Shown: positions 42,553 to 52,276, numbered from the stretch's first letter. The stretch is DNA of 64,000 nucleotides from Sansalvadorimonas sp965221135 (GCA_965221135.1 CBDCRZ010000064.1:35723-99722), one strand, 5' to 3'. The notes: generated by a model from the letters alone, not told the origin. Numbers and translations: made by a program.

Positions 42553-44880
42553 ATGCTTTTGGAGGATCATGGTCGGTATATGAGGCGGTTTGCTGATTGT
42601 GTATTCCCTTCTCTTTTTGGCCTGTGCCGTATTGCCATATATCCCGCCATTGCCTTTACTGCACAGCCTCAACGAACGGGCAAGAGGATGAGATTTACCG
42701 TGAATATTGGTGCTCACTTTTGCAGGAGAGAATTGTTTTTTATTTGGTTAATGCTACCGCTGTCAGGGGGCGTGATAGAGAAATGCGCAGCAGCAGATAA
42801 AGATACAAAGAAAAGCTGGGCGGCAATTGTAAAGCCTTTACCTGCTTCCCTGTATCCCGGTCGTACCGGTGTCCGGCCACATGCCTCTCCTGTTCCTGAA
42901 TCATCAATGCTTCAGTGGCCGCCTGTATTGACCACATCAAAGACCCATGCCGAAGTCCCTTCACGACAACAGGAATCGTCTGAGGCGACAGTTCGAACAC
43001 ATCCAAAAAGAAGACCAGACAGAAAGAGACAATATTACCGCAACCCTTCCGCCGAGCGTTTCGATCAACAGATAGAAGCGCTGGCAAACGAAGTGAATCG
43101 ACTCAAAAAGCAACTTCACGGGCCACATCGGGAGAGCCATAAAACCGCGCTTTTAGATCTTGCATTCCAGATAACAGAAAGAGATCCGCACCCGCTTCGA
43201 GCCAGTCCCAAAGCCCTTGCTCTTTTGGCAAATGCGTTTTCAAAATTAGCAAAATATCAAGAAGGCGCCACAGCGTTAGACTGGATAATGAAAGCCATGA
43301 TCCACCGCAGTCAAAAACAGCAGCTAACCAAACAGTGCGGATTTAACGCCCAAAACCTGGCCATGGTGCTCAATAGCCTGAGTCAGGTGGCGGGGGACGA
43401 CGCCGACATGACCCGGAAGGCGCTGGCCAAAGAAGTGGGGAGGCGTGCCCTTGCCGGAGACCTTAAGTGCTGGATAGCGCAAGATCTGGCCATGGTGACC
43501 AATGGCCTGAGCCAGGTGACGGGGGACGACGCCGACACGACCCGGAAGGCACTGTCCAAAGAGGTGGGGAGGCGTGATTTGACTGACACCAGGGAGTGGT
43601 CGGCCCAGCCTCTGGCCATGGTGACCAATGGCCTGAGCCAGGTGACGGGGGACGACGCCGACACGACCCGGAAGGCGCTGGCCAAAGAAGTGGGGAGGCG
43701 TGCCCTTGCCGGAGACCTTAAGTGCTGGATAGCGCAAGATCTGGCCATGGTGACCAATGGCCTGAGTCAGGTGGCGGGGGACGACGCCGACACGACCCGG
43801 AAGGCGCTGGCCAAAGAGGTGGGGAGGCGTGATTTGACCGACACCAAAGAGTGGTCGGCCCAGCATCTGGCCATGGTGACCAATGGCCTGAGTCAGGTGC
43901 CGAGGGACGACGCCGACACGACCCGGAAGGCGCTGGCCAAAGAGGTGGGAAGCCGTGATTTGACTGACACCAGGGAGTGGTCGGCCCAGCCTCTGGCCCT
44001 GGTGGCCAGTGGGATGTCTCATTGCTCGCACGTCATAGGGGAGGATGTTGTTCAAGCTTCGATTCAAGCCATTATGAACATATCGCCGACTGAACAGGAT
44101 ATCATTATGGCCCTTGACGCTTTGTGCCGTTTATCTCTGTCAGACGACCAGCTGAAGCTTGGCTATTTCCTGGTTAAACGTCTTTGTGATATGACTGGTT
44201 TTATTGACACAGGCGGCCCTCTACAGCATAACGTCGGCGACTTCTTATGGAACCTGGCCGTTCTGGATTTATGTGCAAAACAAAATCCGCTCGTCAAGGA
44301 TGATCCTGATACACCCCGTTTCGATATCTTTGTTAAGCCGCTAATGGATAGGGAAAATATCAGGGACCTTCTTTCACATCACTGGCAAGACAGATTTGCA
44401 TATATTTACTGGGCAGGCATTTCTAACTTGGAAATTGATGTGTCTCCTGCTCTTTCTGCTCCTGAAAAAAAGGTGAAAGTCTCAGCATTACAAAACAGAG
44501 TGTTCCAGGCTGTTAAACATGCTTTGCCAAACCAAAATATTGTTATGGAAGTGAATATTGAAGGGTTCCCGGTTGATATTCTGGTGGGTAAAACCTTGTG
44601 TATAGAGGTCGATGGCCCCCATCATTATATTCAGGATGACACAATGGAAAACGATGAGCTTCTTCTTGCAAAAGAATCTGGAAAAAGAAGAGCGCGAGAC
44701 CGTTTGATAGATCACATACTCAAAAGCCTGGGGTTTGAGGTGCTACGTATTTCCTATGTTGAGACTGACTCGGTCGCAGGCCTTGGAACGTTTGTTGATC
44801 GGGTGATAAATGCAATGGACGAACAAGAAATGAGTCGCCAGTATGAAGGCCTGAGAGTGAATGACGTGCCAGCCTGGTAA
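42553..44880 (+). CDS. Copy 14, repeat-RAP protein, intact, 4 repeats
   Basis: About 775 aa, the shortest intact member, with only four full repeats alternating A-B-A-B between cap and final half repeat. The fixed parts are the same length as in the 17-repeat copy, so the family behaves as constant ends around a variable-length solenoid. The C-terminus ends NDVPAW instead of NDLPAW, and its ATG-TAA junction is correspondingly changed to ATGACGTGCC. Confidence 0.9.
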   Translation: MLLEDHGRYMRRFADCVFPSLFGLCRIAIYPAIAFTAQPQRTGKRMRFTVNIGAHFCRRELFFIWLMLPLSGGVIEKCAAADKDTKKSWAAIVKPLPASLYPGRTGVRPHASPVPESSMLQWPPVLTTSKTHAEVPSRQQESSEATVRTHPKRRPDRKRQYYRNPSAERFDQQIEALANEVNRLKKQLHGPHRESHKTALLDLAFQITERDPHPLRASPKALALLANAFSKLAKYQEGATALDWIMKAMIHRSQKQQLTKQCGFNAQNLAMVLNSLSQVAGDDADMTRKALAKEVGRRALAGDLKCWIAQDLAMVTNGLSQVTGDDADTTRKALSKEVGRRDLTDTREWSAQPLAMVTNGLSQVTGDDADTTRKALAKEVGRRALAGDLKCWIAQDLAMVTNGLSQVAGDDADTTRKALAKEVGRRDLTDTKEWSAQHLAMVTNGLSQVPRDDADTTRKALAKEVGSRDLTDTREWSAQPLALVASGMSHCSHVIGEDVVQASIQAIMNISPTEQDIIMALDALCRLSLSDDQLKLGYFLVKRLCDMTGFIDTGGPLQHNVGDFLWNLAVLDLCAKQNPLVKDDPDTPRFDIFVKPLMDRENIRDLLSHHWQDRFAYIYWAGISNLEIDVSPALSAPEKKVKVSALQNRVFQAVKHALPNQNIVMEVNIEGFPVDILVGKTLCIEVDGPHHYIQDDTMENDELLLAKESGKRRARDRLIDHILKSLGFEVLRISYVETDSVAGLGTFVDRVINAMDEQEMSRQYEGLRVNDVPAW

Positions 44881-44938
44881 CCTTTCTACCAACCACCTGA
44901 ACGCCACCATTTCAGGCAATGATTTTTCCTGTCCGGTT

Positions 44939-47900
44939 ATGCTTTTGGAGGATCATGATCGGTATATGAGGCGGTTTGCTGATTGTGTATTCCCTTCTCT
45001 TTTTGGCCTGTGCCGTCTTGCCATATATCCCGCCATTGCCTTTACTGCACAGCCTCAACGAACGGGCAAGAGGATGAGATTGACCGTGAATATTGGTGCT
45101 CACTTTTGCAGGAGAGAGTTGTTTTTTATTTGGTTAATGCTACCGCTGTCAGGGGGCGTGATAGAGAAATGCGCAGCAGCAGATAAAGATACAAAGAAAA
45201 GCTGGGCGGCAATAGTAAAGCCTTTACCTGCTTCCCTGTATCCCGGTCGTACCGGTGTCCGGCCACATGCCTCTCCTGTTCCTGAATCATCAATGCTTCA
45301 GTGGCCGCCTGTATTGACCACATCAAAGACCCGTGCCGAAGTCCCTTCACGACAACAGGAATCGTCTGAGGCTACAGTTCGAACACATCCAAAAAGAAGA
45401 CCAGACAGAAAGAGACAATATTACCGCAACCCTTCCGCCGAGCGTTTCGATCAACAGATAGAAGCACTGGCAAACGAAGTGAATCGATTCAAAAAGCAAC
45501 TTCACGGGCCACATCGGGAGAGCCATAAAACCGCGCTTTTAGATCTTGCATTCCAGATGACAGAAAGAGAGCCGCACCCGCTTCGAGCCAGTCCCAAAGC
45601 CCTTGCTCTTTTGGCAAATGCGTTTTCAAAATTAGCAAAATATCAAGAAGGCGCCACAGCGTTAGACTGGATAATGAAAGCCGTGATCCACCGCAGTCAA
45701 AAACAGCAGCTAACCAAACAGTGCGGATTTAAAGCCCAAACACTGGCCATGGTGCTCAATAGCCTGAGTCAGGTGGTGGGTGACAAAGCCGACACGGCCC
45801 GGAAGGCGCTGGCCAAAGAGGTGGGAAGCCGTGATTTGACTGACCCCAGGGAGTGGTCGGCCCAGCATCTAGCCATGGTGACCAATGGCCTGAGTAAGGT
45901 GGCTGGTGACGACGCCGACACGACCCGGAAGGCGCTGGCCAAAGAGGTGGGAAGCCGTGATTTGACCGACACCAAAGAGTGGTCGGCCCAGCCTCTGGCC
46001 ATGGTGACCAATGGCCTGAGCCCGGTGACGGGGGACGACGCCGACACGACCCGGAAGGCGCTGGCCAAAGAAGTGGGGAGGCGTGATTTGACTGACCCCA
46101 GGGAGTGGTCGGCCCAGCATCTGGCCATGGTGACCAATGGCCTGAGCCAGGTGACGGGGGACGACGCCGACACGACCCGGAAGGCGCTGGCCAAAGAAGT
46201 GGGGAGGCGTGATTTGACCAACACCAAAGAGTGGTCAGCCCAGCATCTGGCCATGGTGACCAATGGCCTGAGTCAGGTGGTGGGGGACGACGCCGACACG
46301 ACCCGGAAGGCGCTGGCCAAAGAGGTGGGAAGCCGTGATTTGACCGACACCAAAGAGTGGTCGGCCCAGCCTCTGGCCATGGTGACCAATGGCCTGAGTC
46401 AGGTGACGGGGGACGACGCCGACACGACCCGGAAGGCGCTGGCCAAAGAGGTGGGAAGACGTGATTTGACCGACACCAAAGAGTGGTCGGCCCAGCATCT
46501 GGCCATGGTGACCAATGGCCTGAGCCAGGTGACGGGGGACGACGCCGACACGACCCGGAAGGCGCTGGCCAAAGAAGAGGGAAGCCGTGATTTGACCGAC
46601 ACCAAAGAGTGGTCGGCCCAGCTTCTGGCCATGGTGACCAATGGCCTGAGTCAGGTAGCGGGGGACGACGCCGACACGACCCGGAAGGCGCTGGCCAAAG
46701 AAGTGGGAAGCCGTGATTTGACCAACACCAAAGAGTGGTCGGCCCAGCCTCTGGCCATGGTGACCAATGGCCTGAGTCAGGTGACGGGGGACGACGCCGA
46801 CACGACCCGGAAGGCGCTGGCCAAAGAGGTGGGAAGCCGTGATTTGACCAACACCAAAGAGTGGTCGGCCCAGCCTCTGGCCATGGTGACCAATGGCCTG
46901 AGTCAGGTGGCGGGGGACGACGCCGACACGACCCGGAAGGCGCTGGCCAAAGAGGTGGGAAGCCGTGATTTGACCGACACCAAAGAGTGGTCGGCCCAGC
47001 ATCTGGCCATGGTGACCAATGGCCTGAGCAAGGTAACGGGGGACGACGCCGACACGACCCGGAAGGCGCTGACCAAAGAGGTGGGAAGCCGTGATTTGAC
47101 CGACACCAAAGAGTGGTCGGCCCAGCATCTGGCCATGGTGACCAACGGCCTGAGCCAGGTGACGGGGGACGACGCCGACACGACCCGGAAGGCGCTGGCC
47201 AAAGAGGTGGGGAGGCGCGCCCTTGCCGGAGACATTAAGTGCTGGATAGCGCAAGGTCTGGCCATGGTGACCAATGGCCTGAGGCAGGTGGCGGGGGACG
47301 ACGCCGACACGACCCGGAAGGCGCTGGCCAAAGAAGTGGGGAGGCGTGCCCTTGCCGGAGACCTTAAGTGCTGGATAGCGCAACATCTGGCCATGGTGAC
47401 CAATGGCCTGAGCCCGGTGACGGGGGACGACGCCGACACGCCCCGGAAGGCGCTGGCCAAAGAGGTGGGAAGCCGTGATTTGACTGACACCAGAGAGTGG
47501 TCGGCCCAGCATCTGGCCATGGTGGCGAGTGGGATGTCTCATTGCTCACACGTCATAGGGGCGGATGTTGTTCAAGCTTCGATTCAAGCCATTATGAACA
47601 TATCGCCGACTGAACAGGATATCATTATGGCCCTTGACGCGTTGTGCCGTTTATCTCTGTCAGACGACCAGCTAAAGCTTGGCTATTTCCTGGTTAAACG
47701 TCTTTGTGATATGACTGGTTTTATTGACACAGGCGGCCCTCTACAGCATAGCGTCGGCGACTTCTTATGGAACCTGGCCGTTCTGGATTTATGTGCAAAA
47801 CAAAATCCGCCCGTCAAGGATGATCCTGATACACCCCGTTTCGATATCTTTGTTAAGCCGCTAATGGATAGGGAAAATATCAGGGACGTTCTTTCACATC

Positions 47901-48400
47901 ACTGGCAAGACAGATTTGCATATATTTACTGGGCAGGCATTTCTAACTTGGAAATTGATGTGTCTCCTGCTCTTTCTGCTCCTGAAAAAAAGGTGAAGGT
48001 CTCAGCATTACAAAACAGAGTCTTCCAGGCTGTTAAAAATGCTTTGCCAAACCAAAATATTGTTATGGAAGTGAATATTGAAGGGTTCCCAGTTGATATT
48101 CTGGTGGGTAAAACCTTGTGTATAGAGGTCGATGGCCCCCATCATTATATTCAGGATGACACAATGGAAAACGATGAGCTTCTTCTTGCAAAAGAATCTG
48201 GAAAAAGAAGAGCGCGAGACCGTTTGATAGATCACATACTCAAAGGCCTGGGGTTTGAGGTGCTACGTATTTCCTATGTTGAGACTGACTCGGTCGCAGG
48301 CCTGGGAACGTTTGTTGATCGGGTGATAAATGCAATGGACGAACAGGAAATGAGTCGCCAGTATGAAGGCCTGAGAGTGAATGACTTGCCAGCCTGGTAA
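44939..48400 (+). CDS. Copy 15, repeat-RAP protein, intact, 13 repeats
   Basis: About 1153 aa, last gene of the left array. Thirteen full repeats: eleven consecutive B followed by two A. This strong B bias is unlike the mixed order of copies 2-9 and matches copies 11-13, so the right half of the array forms a subgroup. FAST-like module reads QNPPVKDD where others have QNPLVKDD. Downstream the unit spacer stops at 48430 and the integron region begins. Confidence 0.9.
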   Translation: MLLEDHDRYMRRFADCVFPSLFGLCRLAIYPAIAFTAQPQRTGKRMRLTVNIGAHFCRRELFFIWLMLPLSGGVIEKCAAADKDTKKSWAAIVKPLPASLYPGRTGVRPHASPVPESSMLQWPPVLTTSKTRAEVPSRQQESSEATVRTHPKRRPDRKRQYYRNPSAERFDQQIEALANEVNRFKKQLHGPHRESHKTALLDLAFQMTEREPHPLRASPKALALLANAFSKLAKYQEGATALDWIMKAVIHRSQKQQLTKQCGFKAQTLAMVLNSLSQVVGDKADTARKALAKEVGSRDLTDPREWSAQHLAMVTNGLSKVAGDDADTTRKALAKEVGSRDLTDTKEWSAQPLAMVTNGLSPVTGDDADTTRKALAKEVGRRDLTDPREWSAQHLAMVTNGLSQVTGDDADTTRKALAKEVGRRDLTNTKEWSAQHLAMVTNGLSQVVGDDADTTRKALAKEVGSRDLTDTKEWSAQPLAMVTNGLSQVTGDDADTTRKALAKEVGRRDLTDTKEWSAQHLAMVTNGLSQVTGDDADTTRKALAKEEGSRDLTDTKEWSAQLLAMVTNGLSQVAGDDADTTRKALAKEVGSRDLTNTKEWSAQPLAMVTNGLSQVTGDDADTTRKALAKEVGSRDLTNTKEWSAQPLAMVTNGLSQVAGDDADTTRKALAKEVGSRDLTDTKEWSAQHLAMVTNGLSKVTGDDADTTRKALTKEVGSRDLTDTKEWSAQHLAMVTNGLSQVTGDDADTTRKALAKEVGRRALAGDIKCWIAQGLAMVTNGLRQVAGDDADTTRKALAKEVGRRALAGDLKCWIAQHLAMVTNGLSPVTGDDADTPRKALAKEVGSRDLTDTREWSAQHLAMVASGMSHCSHVIGADVVQASIQAIMNISPTEQDIIMALDALCRLSLSDDQLKLGYFLVKRLCDMTGFIDTGGPLQHSVGDFLWNLAVLDLCAKQNPPVKDDPDTPRFDIFVKPLMDRENIRDVLSHHWQDRFAYIYWAGISNLEIDVSPALSAPEKKVKVSALQNRVFQAVKNALPNQNIVMEVNIEGFPVDILVGKTLCIEVDGPHHYIQDDTMENDELLLAKESGKRRARDRLIDHILKGLGFEVLRISYVETDSVAGLGTFVDRVINAMDEQEMSRQYEGLRVNDLPAW

Positions 48401-48448
48401 CCTTTCTACCAACCACCTGAACGCCACCATCACAAACACAGGTAACCC

Positions 48449-48529
48449 TTCATACCCGCATATGGAGGACACTAATATCCGCGGGTATGAACGCTCCGGA
48501 TATGGAAACCCTTAATGTCCTCCGTATGT
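48449..48529. repeat. Small palindromic element with IS4-like ends
   Basis: An 11-bp perfect inverted repeat TTCATACCCGC (48449-48459) and GCGGGTATGAA (48481-48491) forms a hairpin. In addition CATATGGAGGACACTAAT (48459-48476) is an imperfect inverted match to CTTAATGTCCTCCGTATG (48511-48528), and the latter equals the right end of the IS4-family element at 49314-50762. It is probably a decayed or MITE-like derivative of that IS, marking the boundary where the repeat-RAP array ends. Confidence 0.5.
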
Positions 48530-48541
48530 AGAGGGCTTGAC

Positions 48542-48856
48542 TACACTCCTCTCTTCAAATTCTTATTAGGTAAAGTTGGTGAAGAATGGAGTGTTGTTTT
48601 TAGTGAAGCAAAATCAAGGCTTGATAAAGAATAGCCAATATATTGGATTGTCTCACTAGAATTTGATCCTGAAAATGCTCTTGTTAGAGTTGGTGAAAGT
48701 ACATACTTCAGTGGGCTATTCGTAGATGATTTAGGCATATTAAGAGTCATCAACCCTCAACTCAGTGAGGACACTATTGAGCCATTTTGTCGTTGCTGTA
48801 CTCATACATTTAATGGCAAGCAGCTAACGAAAAAGTACCAACAAGATCATCAGTAA
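48542..48856 (+). pseudogene. Integron cassette gene remnant, inverted
   Basis: A frame of 104 codons on the + strand is closed once by TAG at 48632-48634 and ends with TAA just before an attC site in the same orientation. The 3' half reads as a plausible protein with YFSGLFVDDLGIL and FCRCCTHTFNGK, the latter a possible metal-binding Cys/His cluster. I do not recognise the family. No start codon is visible, because the 5' part abuts the IS-derived palindrome. Relative to all other attC sites this cassette is flipped. Confidence 0.5.
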
Positions 48857-48863
48857 ATTTTAC

Positions 48864-48919
48864 GCATAACAAGTGGTTCCAGGGTGACGCCTACGGCGCA
48901 CCTGAACCAAGCGTTGTAC
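48864..48919 (+). other. attC site, inverted relative to the array
   Basis: GCATAAC ... GTTGTAC with internal arms AAGTGGTTCC and GAACCAAGC around a GC-rich hairpin. It is the reverse complement of the layout of the other eight sites. The terminal core GTTGTAC is off-consensus (GTTRRRY). Confidence 0.8.
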
Positions 48920-48998
48920 GTGCCCAGCTGCGCTGGGGGAAGCTGAGAGAGGGATTGTGTTCTATCTTTGAGAGTTCTTAGCCATCCGATGGAACTCC

Positions 48999-49313
48999 AT
49001 GAAAACAACCGTTCAAAAGATATTCAGGCAATCCTTTGAAGACTATACCAAACATAAAAAACTGCCACCCCATTACTACAAAGCCGCCAACGATTTCATA
49101 GGGTGCCGAACTGCCGCTATGGGTGGTCACATACAAGCATGCCCCGATGGGCATGTAGAAAATATCTGGTACAACTCCTGTCGACACCGCAACTGCTCCC
49201 AATGCAACAAAATTCAGATTGAACGCTGGCTCGACACCCAGAAACGGAAACTACTTGATACCAGACATCGGCACCTGGTCTTTACAGTACCTCACGAGCT
49301 GAACGAGCTCTGG
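48999..49313 (+). pseudogene. IS91-family transposase, N-terminal remnant
   Basis: About 105 residues survive. They start MKTTVQKIFRQSFEDY and include the zinc-binding block C-x(n)-C-RHRNC-x2-C followed by KIQIERWL, then HLVFTVPHELNELW; both are typical of the N-terminus of IS91/IS801-type rolling-circle transposases. The catalytic Tyr region is missing because an IS4-family element abuts at 49314 and no continuation is seen beyond it. A CCCAGC-TGC-GCTGGG hairpin at about 48923-48937, between attC and this gene, may be part of an IS91 end. Confidence 0.8.
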
Positions 49314-50762
49314 TTCATACGGAGGACATTAAGACTCTCATTAAGACTCTCATGATGCAGAACGATCGCCCCAAAACTTGAGGTTCATCCCGTTTGGCCA
49401 AACCTGTAATCGTTAAACCCACAGGTTTTCAGGTCGCCCGAGATGAACCATTCCGAGATTAGTCCTATTCAGCACAATCTGCAGATGACATTGTCAGAGA
49501 ATAAACTGACCAGGCTGGCTGAACTCAGCGGTTTTCTGACTCGTCACAGGAAGATACTGCCTCACTCTCTTGTCGTCGCCGTTCTGACGGCTCTTGGCAA
49601 GGACTGCAATGCCGAGTCGCTGGCCGACCTTCACCGCAAGTTCAATGAAATGACGGGCTTAAATGTGTCCTGCCACGCTTGGCGGGAGCAGGTATACAAG
49701 CCGGAGTTTCTGGTGCTGATGGTCTGGCTTTTCCTGCGATCTCTGGACAAGATGGTTAGACGGACACTCTCCTTTGATAAAGCCAGCCCTTTTGCAAGAT
49801 TCCGGCACATATGTCTGCACGACGGTTCGTCACAGGCTGTTGTGGCCTGCCTCAAAGATGCGCTGCCGGGACGTTTCAAGACGGTCTCTCCGGCAGCCGT
49901 TGAACTGCATACGACCATGGATTTGCTGGCTGACAACCTTGTTCGTATCGAGTTCACAGAAGACACCCGCTCAGAAAGAGCTTGTCTGCCTGCCTTGGCA
50001 AACGACCTTGGCGACACATTGATGATGATTGATGCCGGGTATTTCGATCTGGAATATTTTACAGCGGTCCATGATCGGGATGGTTGTTTTCTTTGTCGGG
50101 CTCCGCAGAGTATCAACCCGGTCGTGCGTAAGGCTATCCGTTCCGATGGCAAGAACTGTCACCGATATGAGCAACAAAAACTGAAAGATGTTTTGGCCCA
50201 TTTTCCCAAAGACGGCTGTATGGATTTGGATGTGGAATGGCCACAGATGCGAGGGCAGATTTTTCGGTTGGTCGTTCGCTGGAACGGGCAGAATAAGAAG
50301 TGGATATTTGTTGTCACCAACCTCTGCAGGGAAAGCTTTTCTCTCCAGGATGTTTTTCTGGCCTACCGTCTGCGCTGGCAAATAGAGTTGGCTTTCAAAG
50401 AGACTAAATCCTATGCCTGCTGGCATCGCTTCAACACCGGATGTGAAACACTTGTTGCCAGCCTGATTCTTGCCTCATTCATTGTTGTTATTCTCAAACG
50501 ATCGTTGACCCACGCTGCAGAGCAAGGAATTGATGAAGAGATCTCCACACGAAAAACGGCCATGTCTGGCACACATCTGTTTGGGGATTTGATGCTCGCT
50601 ATATTGATGAATAACAGGCGCCGCATTTCTATTGAGTTGAGGAGATTGTTCGAATTTTGGAAGAAAAGCGGAAAACGGGAACATCCCGCCAGAGATAGGC
50701 GTACCGGGCGTTCAGCTCTGGGATTGGTAGCGATGGGATGCGCTTAATGTCCTCCGTATGAA
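49314..50762 (+). mobile_element. IS4-family insertion sequence
   Basis: It is about 1449 bp, bounded by inverted TTCATACGGAGGACATTA at 49314 and TAATGTCCTCCGTATGAA at 50762. No target duplication is visible, and the flanking genes differ (an IS91 remnant on the left, a cassette gene on the right), which suggests a deletion or recombination between two insertions. Confidence 0.85.
49443..50747 (+). CDS. IS4-family transposase
   Basis: 434 aa, a DDE transposase. The first Asp lies in HDGSSQAV, the second in MMIDAGYFDLEYF and the Glu in YRLRWQIELAFKETK, which fits the IS4 signature Y-x2-R-x3-E-x6-K exactly. It appears full length and intact, so this copy could be active. It mobilises the element by cut and paste at the inverted ends. 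Confidence 0.93.
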   Translation: MNHSEISPIQHNLQMTLSENKLTRLAELSGFLTRHRKILPHSLVVAVLTALGKDCNAESLADLHRKFNEMTGLNVSCHAWREQVYKPEFLVLMVWLFLRSLDKMVRRTLSFDKASPFARFRHICLHDGSSQAVVACLKDALPGRFKTVSPAAVELHTTMDLLADNLVRIEFTEDTRSERACLPALANDLGDTLMMIDAGYFDLEYFTAVHDRDGCFLCRAPQSINPVVRKAIRSDGKNCHRYEQQKLKDVLAHFPKDGCMDLDVEWPQMRGQIFRLVVRWNGQNKKWIFVVTNLCRESFSLQDVFLAYRLRWQIELAFKETKSYACWHRFNTGCETLVASLILASFIVVILKRSLTHAAEQGIDEEISTRKTAMSGTHLFGDLMLAILMNNRRRISIELRRLFEFWKKSGKREHPARDRRTGRSALGLVAMGCA

Positions 50763-50904
50763 GCCCTCTATGGACACCTTGCTTCATCTTAGGAAGAGCA
50801 GCAAGCCTTCTACTGTATCGAAAATCACTACCAGTATTATGGCGTACACCACGAGCTTTGGTATTAACCTTTCGATAAAGAGGTTTTATATATTTCGGTT
50901 GCAT
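50763..50904 (-). pseudogene. Cassette gene truncated by the IS4 element
   Basis: Reading leftward from ATG 50904, just beyond an attC site, the frame encodes MQPKYIKPLYRKVNTKARG followed by VRHNTGSDFRYSRR and MKQGVHRG, then enters the IS end. The 47 remaining residues are basic. I do not recognise the family. The orientation and distance to attC fit an ordinary cassette gene. Confidence 0.45.
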
Positions 50905-50922
50905 TCGATATTTATTTTTTAC

Positions 50923-50982
50923 GCATAACGCCTGGTTCAAAGGTGCGCCGACAGGCGCATCCTTTGGAACCATTTGTTAGCT
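50923..50982 (-). other. attC site 8
   Basis: Core GCATAAC at 50923-50929 and GTTAGCT at 50976-50982, with inner arms CGCCTGGTTCAAAGG and CCTTTGGAACCATTT. It forms the 3' end of the RING-like cassette. Confidence 0.88.
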
Positions 50983-51007
50983 GCTTTACTTGCTACGTTT
51001 CGAAGTT

Positions 51008-52204
51008 TTAATGAGTACTCCAATCCATATCAGTATCATCGTTTTTAAAACGACTGCTACCAGGCAATGGCAATGTATCGAGCATACTGAATGCCGTTTT
51101 TCTCTCATCTGCTTCTGGATATGTTGTTGGTGGATTTCTGACCAAGGCTATAAAAACTGGGTTCGTAGGTGCCGTCATTGTGACTGACGCGTGACGTGAC
51201 GTGCTATCGACAGTTACTTTGAGCGTTTTAAATTCTAGCGGTGTTTTACTGCTGTCCATAACGATGCACTGAATTGGTGAGGCAATTCGAGTTAAAAACC
51301 TACCTAGGCAGCCAGTCGGTAATGATAGACAGTGCTCTATATTCATAGTTATATCGCCATCAACGGGTTTTAATGTTCTCAGAAGATAGGATCCAGATAT
51401 AACACTGTAATTCAAATTATTATCAGAGATCAGTTTATGAATCACACCTGAACCTGGCATAGCGAGAACTTGAAACGAATCAGCAACATCTTCACATGAA
51501 TCAACTGCTCTGTAGTCGATTTTTAAACCCCATCCATCAAATTTGACGGTTTGCTTACTACCTCTGGTGATTGTTTCTCCAGTTTCCCACTCAGAAGTAC
51601 GTTCTCTATTCGAGCTAAGATCAACAATCCCCTGTTCTTTGTAAAATTGGTTCATGCCATCATGGCTAAATGCTTGAAAGCTTGAAAAAACAGGGGCTGG
51701 ACTGTGCAATGGTCTTCTTTGAAGTGGTAGAGTACTATTTTCTAACATTAAAGGTTGATAATACCTATCAAATGCTTTTTGGGAGGCACTATCATATCCA
51801 GTGTACGGTATTATAGTCCAATCAAATCCCGTGGTATTAACACCCCCTTCAATAGCGGAGGACACCCTTTGGTACAAAGGTTGTATTTGTTCTCTTAATT
51901 CATTTGAATGTCGTTGTTCCATGTCACAATTACTACAGGGGCTTTTGTTTAAGGCAAGGCCTGAGTTAATTAATAATCTTCGTTCTATACATGTTCGGCA
52001 CATAATACTTTGATGACAAGGACAGCTCATTGCTTCTATGACAGGCTTATCACAAGTTTTGCATAAAATATCTGCTGGAGCTGGTTTCTCAACCAAACGC
52101 CCTTTATACAATATTGACTGATTCACTGCTTTGGTGGCTTCAGTGCCCATATACGGTTCATGTAAAGGCCTGCGAATTAATTCCATGCTGTTCATATACT
52201 TCAT
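51008..52204 (-). CDS. RING-like zinc-finger protein, putative effector (cassette)
   Basis: 398 aa as the longest frame; ATG 52195 (MNSMELIRR) is the likelier start because AAGGG sits nine bases upstream. Residues 48-93 contain C48-x2-C51, C61-x-C63-H64, C69-x2-C72 and C90-x2-C93, enough for eight zinc ligands in a cross-brace, as in RING E3 ubiquitin ligases; the H64 to C69 spacing is slightly longer than usual. The remaining 300 residues are unrecognised. Bacteria lack ubiquitin, so RING domains in bacterial proteins are generally host-directed effectors; that role is inferred. It occupies one cassette, between attC 7 and attC 8. Confidence 0.7.
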   Translation of the reverse strand: MKYMNSMELIRRPLHEPYMGTEATKAVNQSILYKGRLVEKPAPADILCKTCDKPVIEAMSCPCHQSIMCRTCIERRLLINSGLALNKSPCSNCDMEQRHSNELREQIQPLYQRVSSAIEGGVNTTGFDWTIIPYTGYDSASQKAFDRYYQPLMLENSTLPLQRRPLHSPAPVFSSFQAFSHDGMNQFYKEQGIVDLSSNRERTSEWETGETITRGSKQTVKFDGWGLKIDYRAVDSCEDVADSFQVLAMPGSGVIHKLISDNNLNYSVISGSYLLRTLKPVDGDITMNIEHCLSLPTGCLGRFLTRIASPIQCIVMDSSKTPLEFKTLKVTVDSTSRHASVTMTAPTNPVFIALVRNPPTTYPEADERKTAFSMLDTLPLPGSSRFKNDDTDMDWSTH

Positions 52205-52276
52205 CCCTTATCTGATCTTTGATAAGGGAGTAGACATGTCTAATGCACTTTAGTTCCTTATTATGCTGATCTTGGC

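Larger units (their letters stand above)
1..48430 (+). repeat. Tandem array of 15 repeat-RAP genes
   Basis: Fifteen head-to-tail units end in the same C-terminal sequence (stop codons ending at 493, 4535, 8573, 11848, 15268, 18317, 21501, 24526, 28318, 32825, 36336, 39478, 42494, 44880, 48400). Each is followed by the same 58-nt spacer. Unit length varies from about 2.0 kb (copy 10 without its IS) to about 4.0 kb, almost entirely through the number of 126/129-bp repeats. Homology to the unit stops abruptly at 48430, inside the spacer hairpin. Such sequence identity across 15 paralogues implies recent amplification or ongoing gene conversion. Array continues beyond the left window edge and reappears at 61466. 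Confidence 0.95.
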
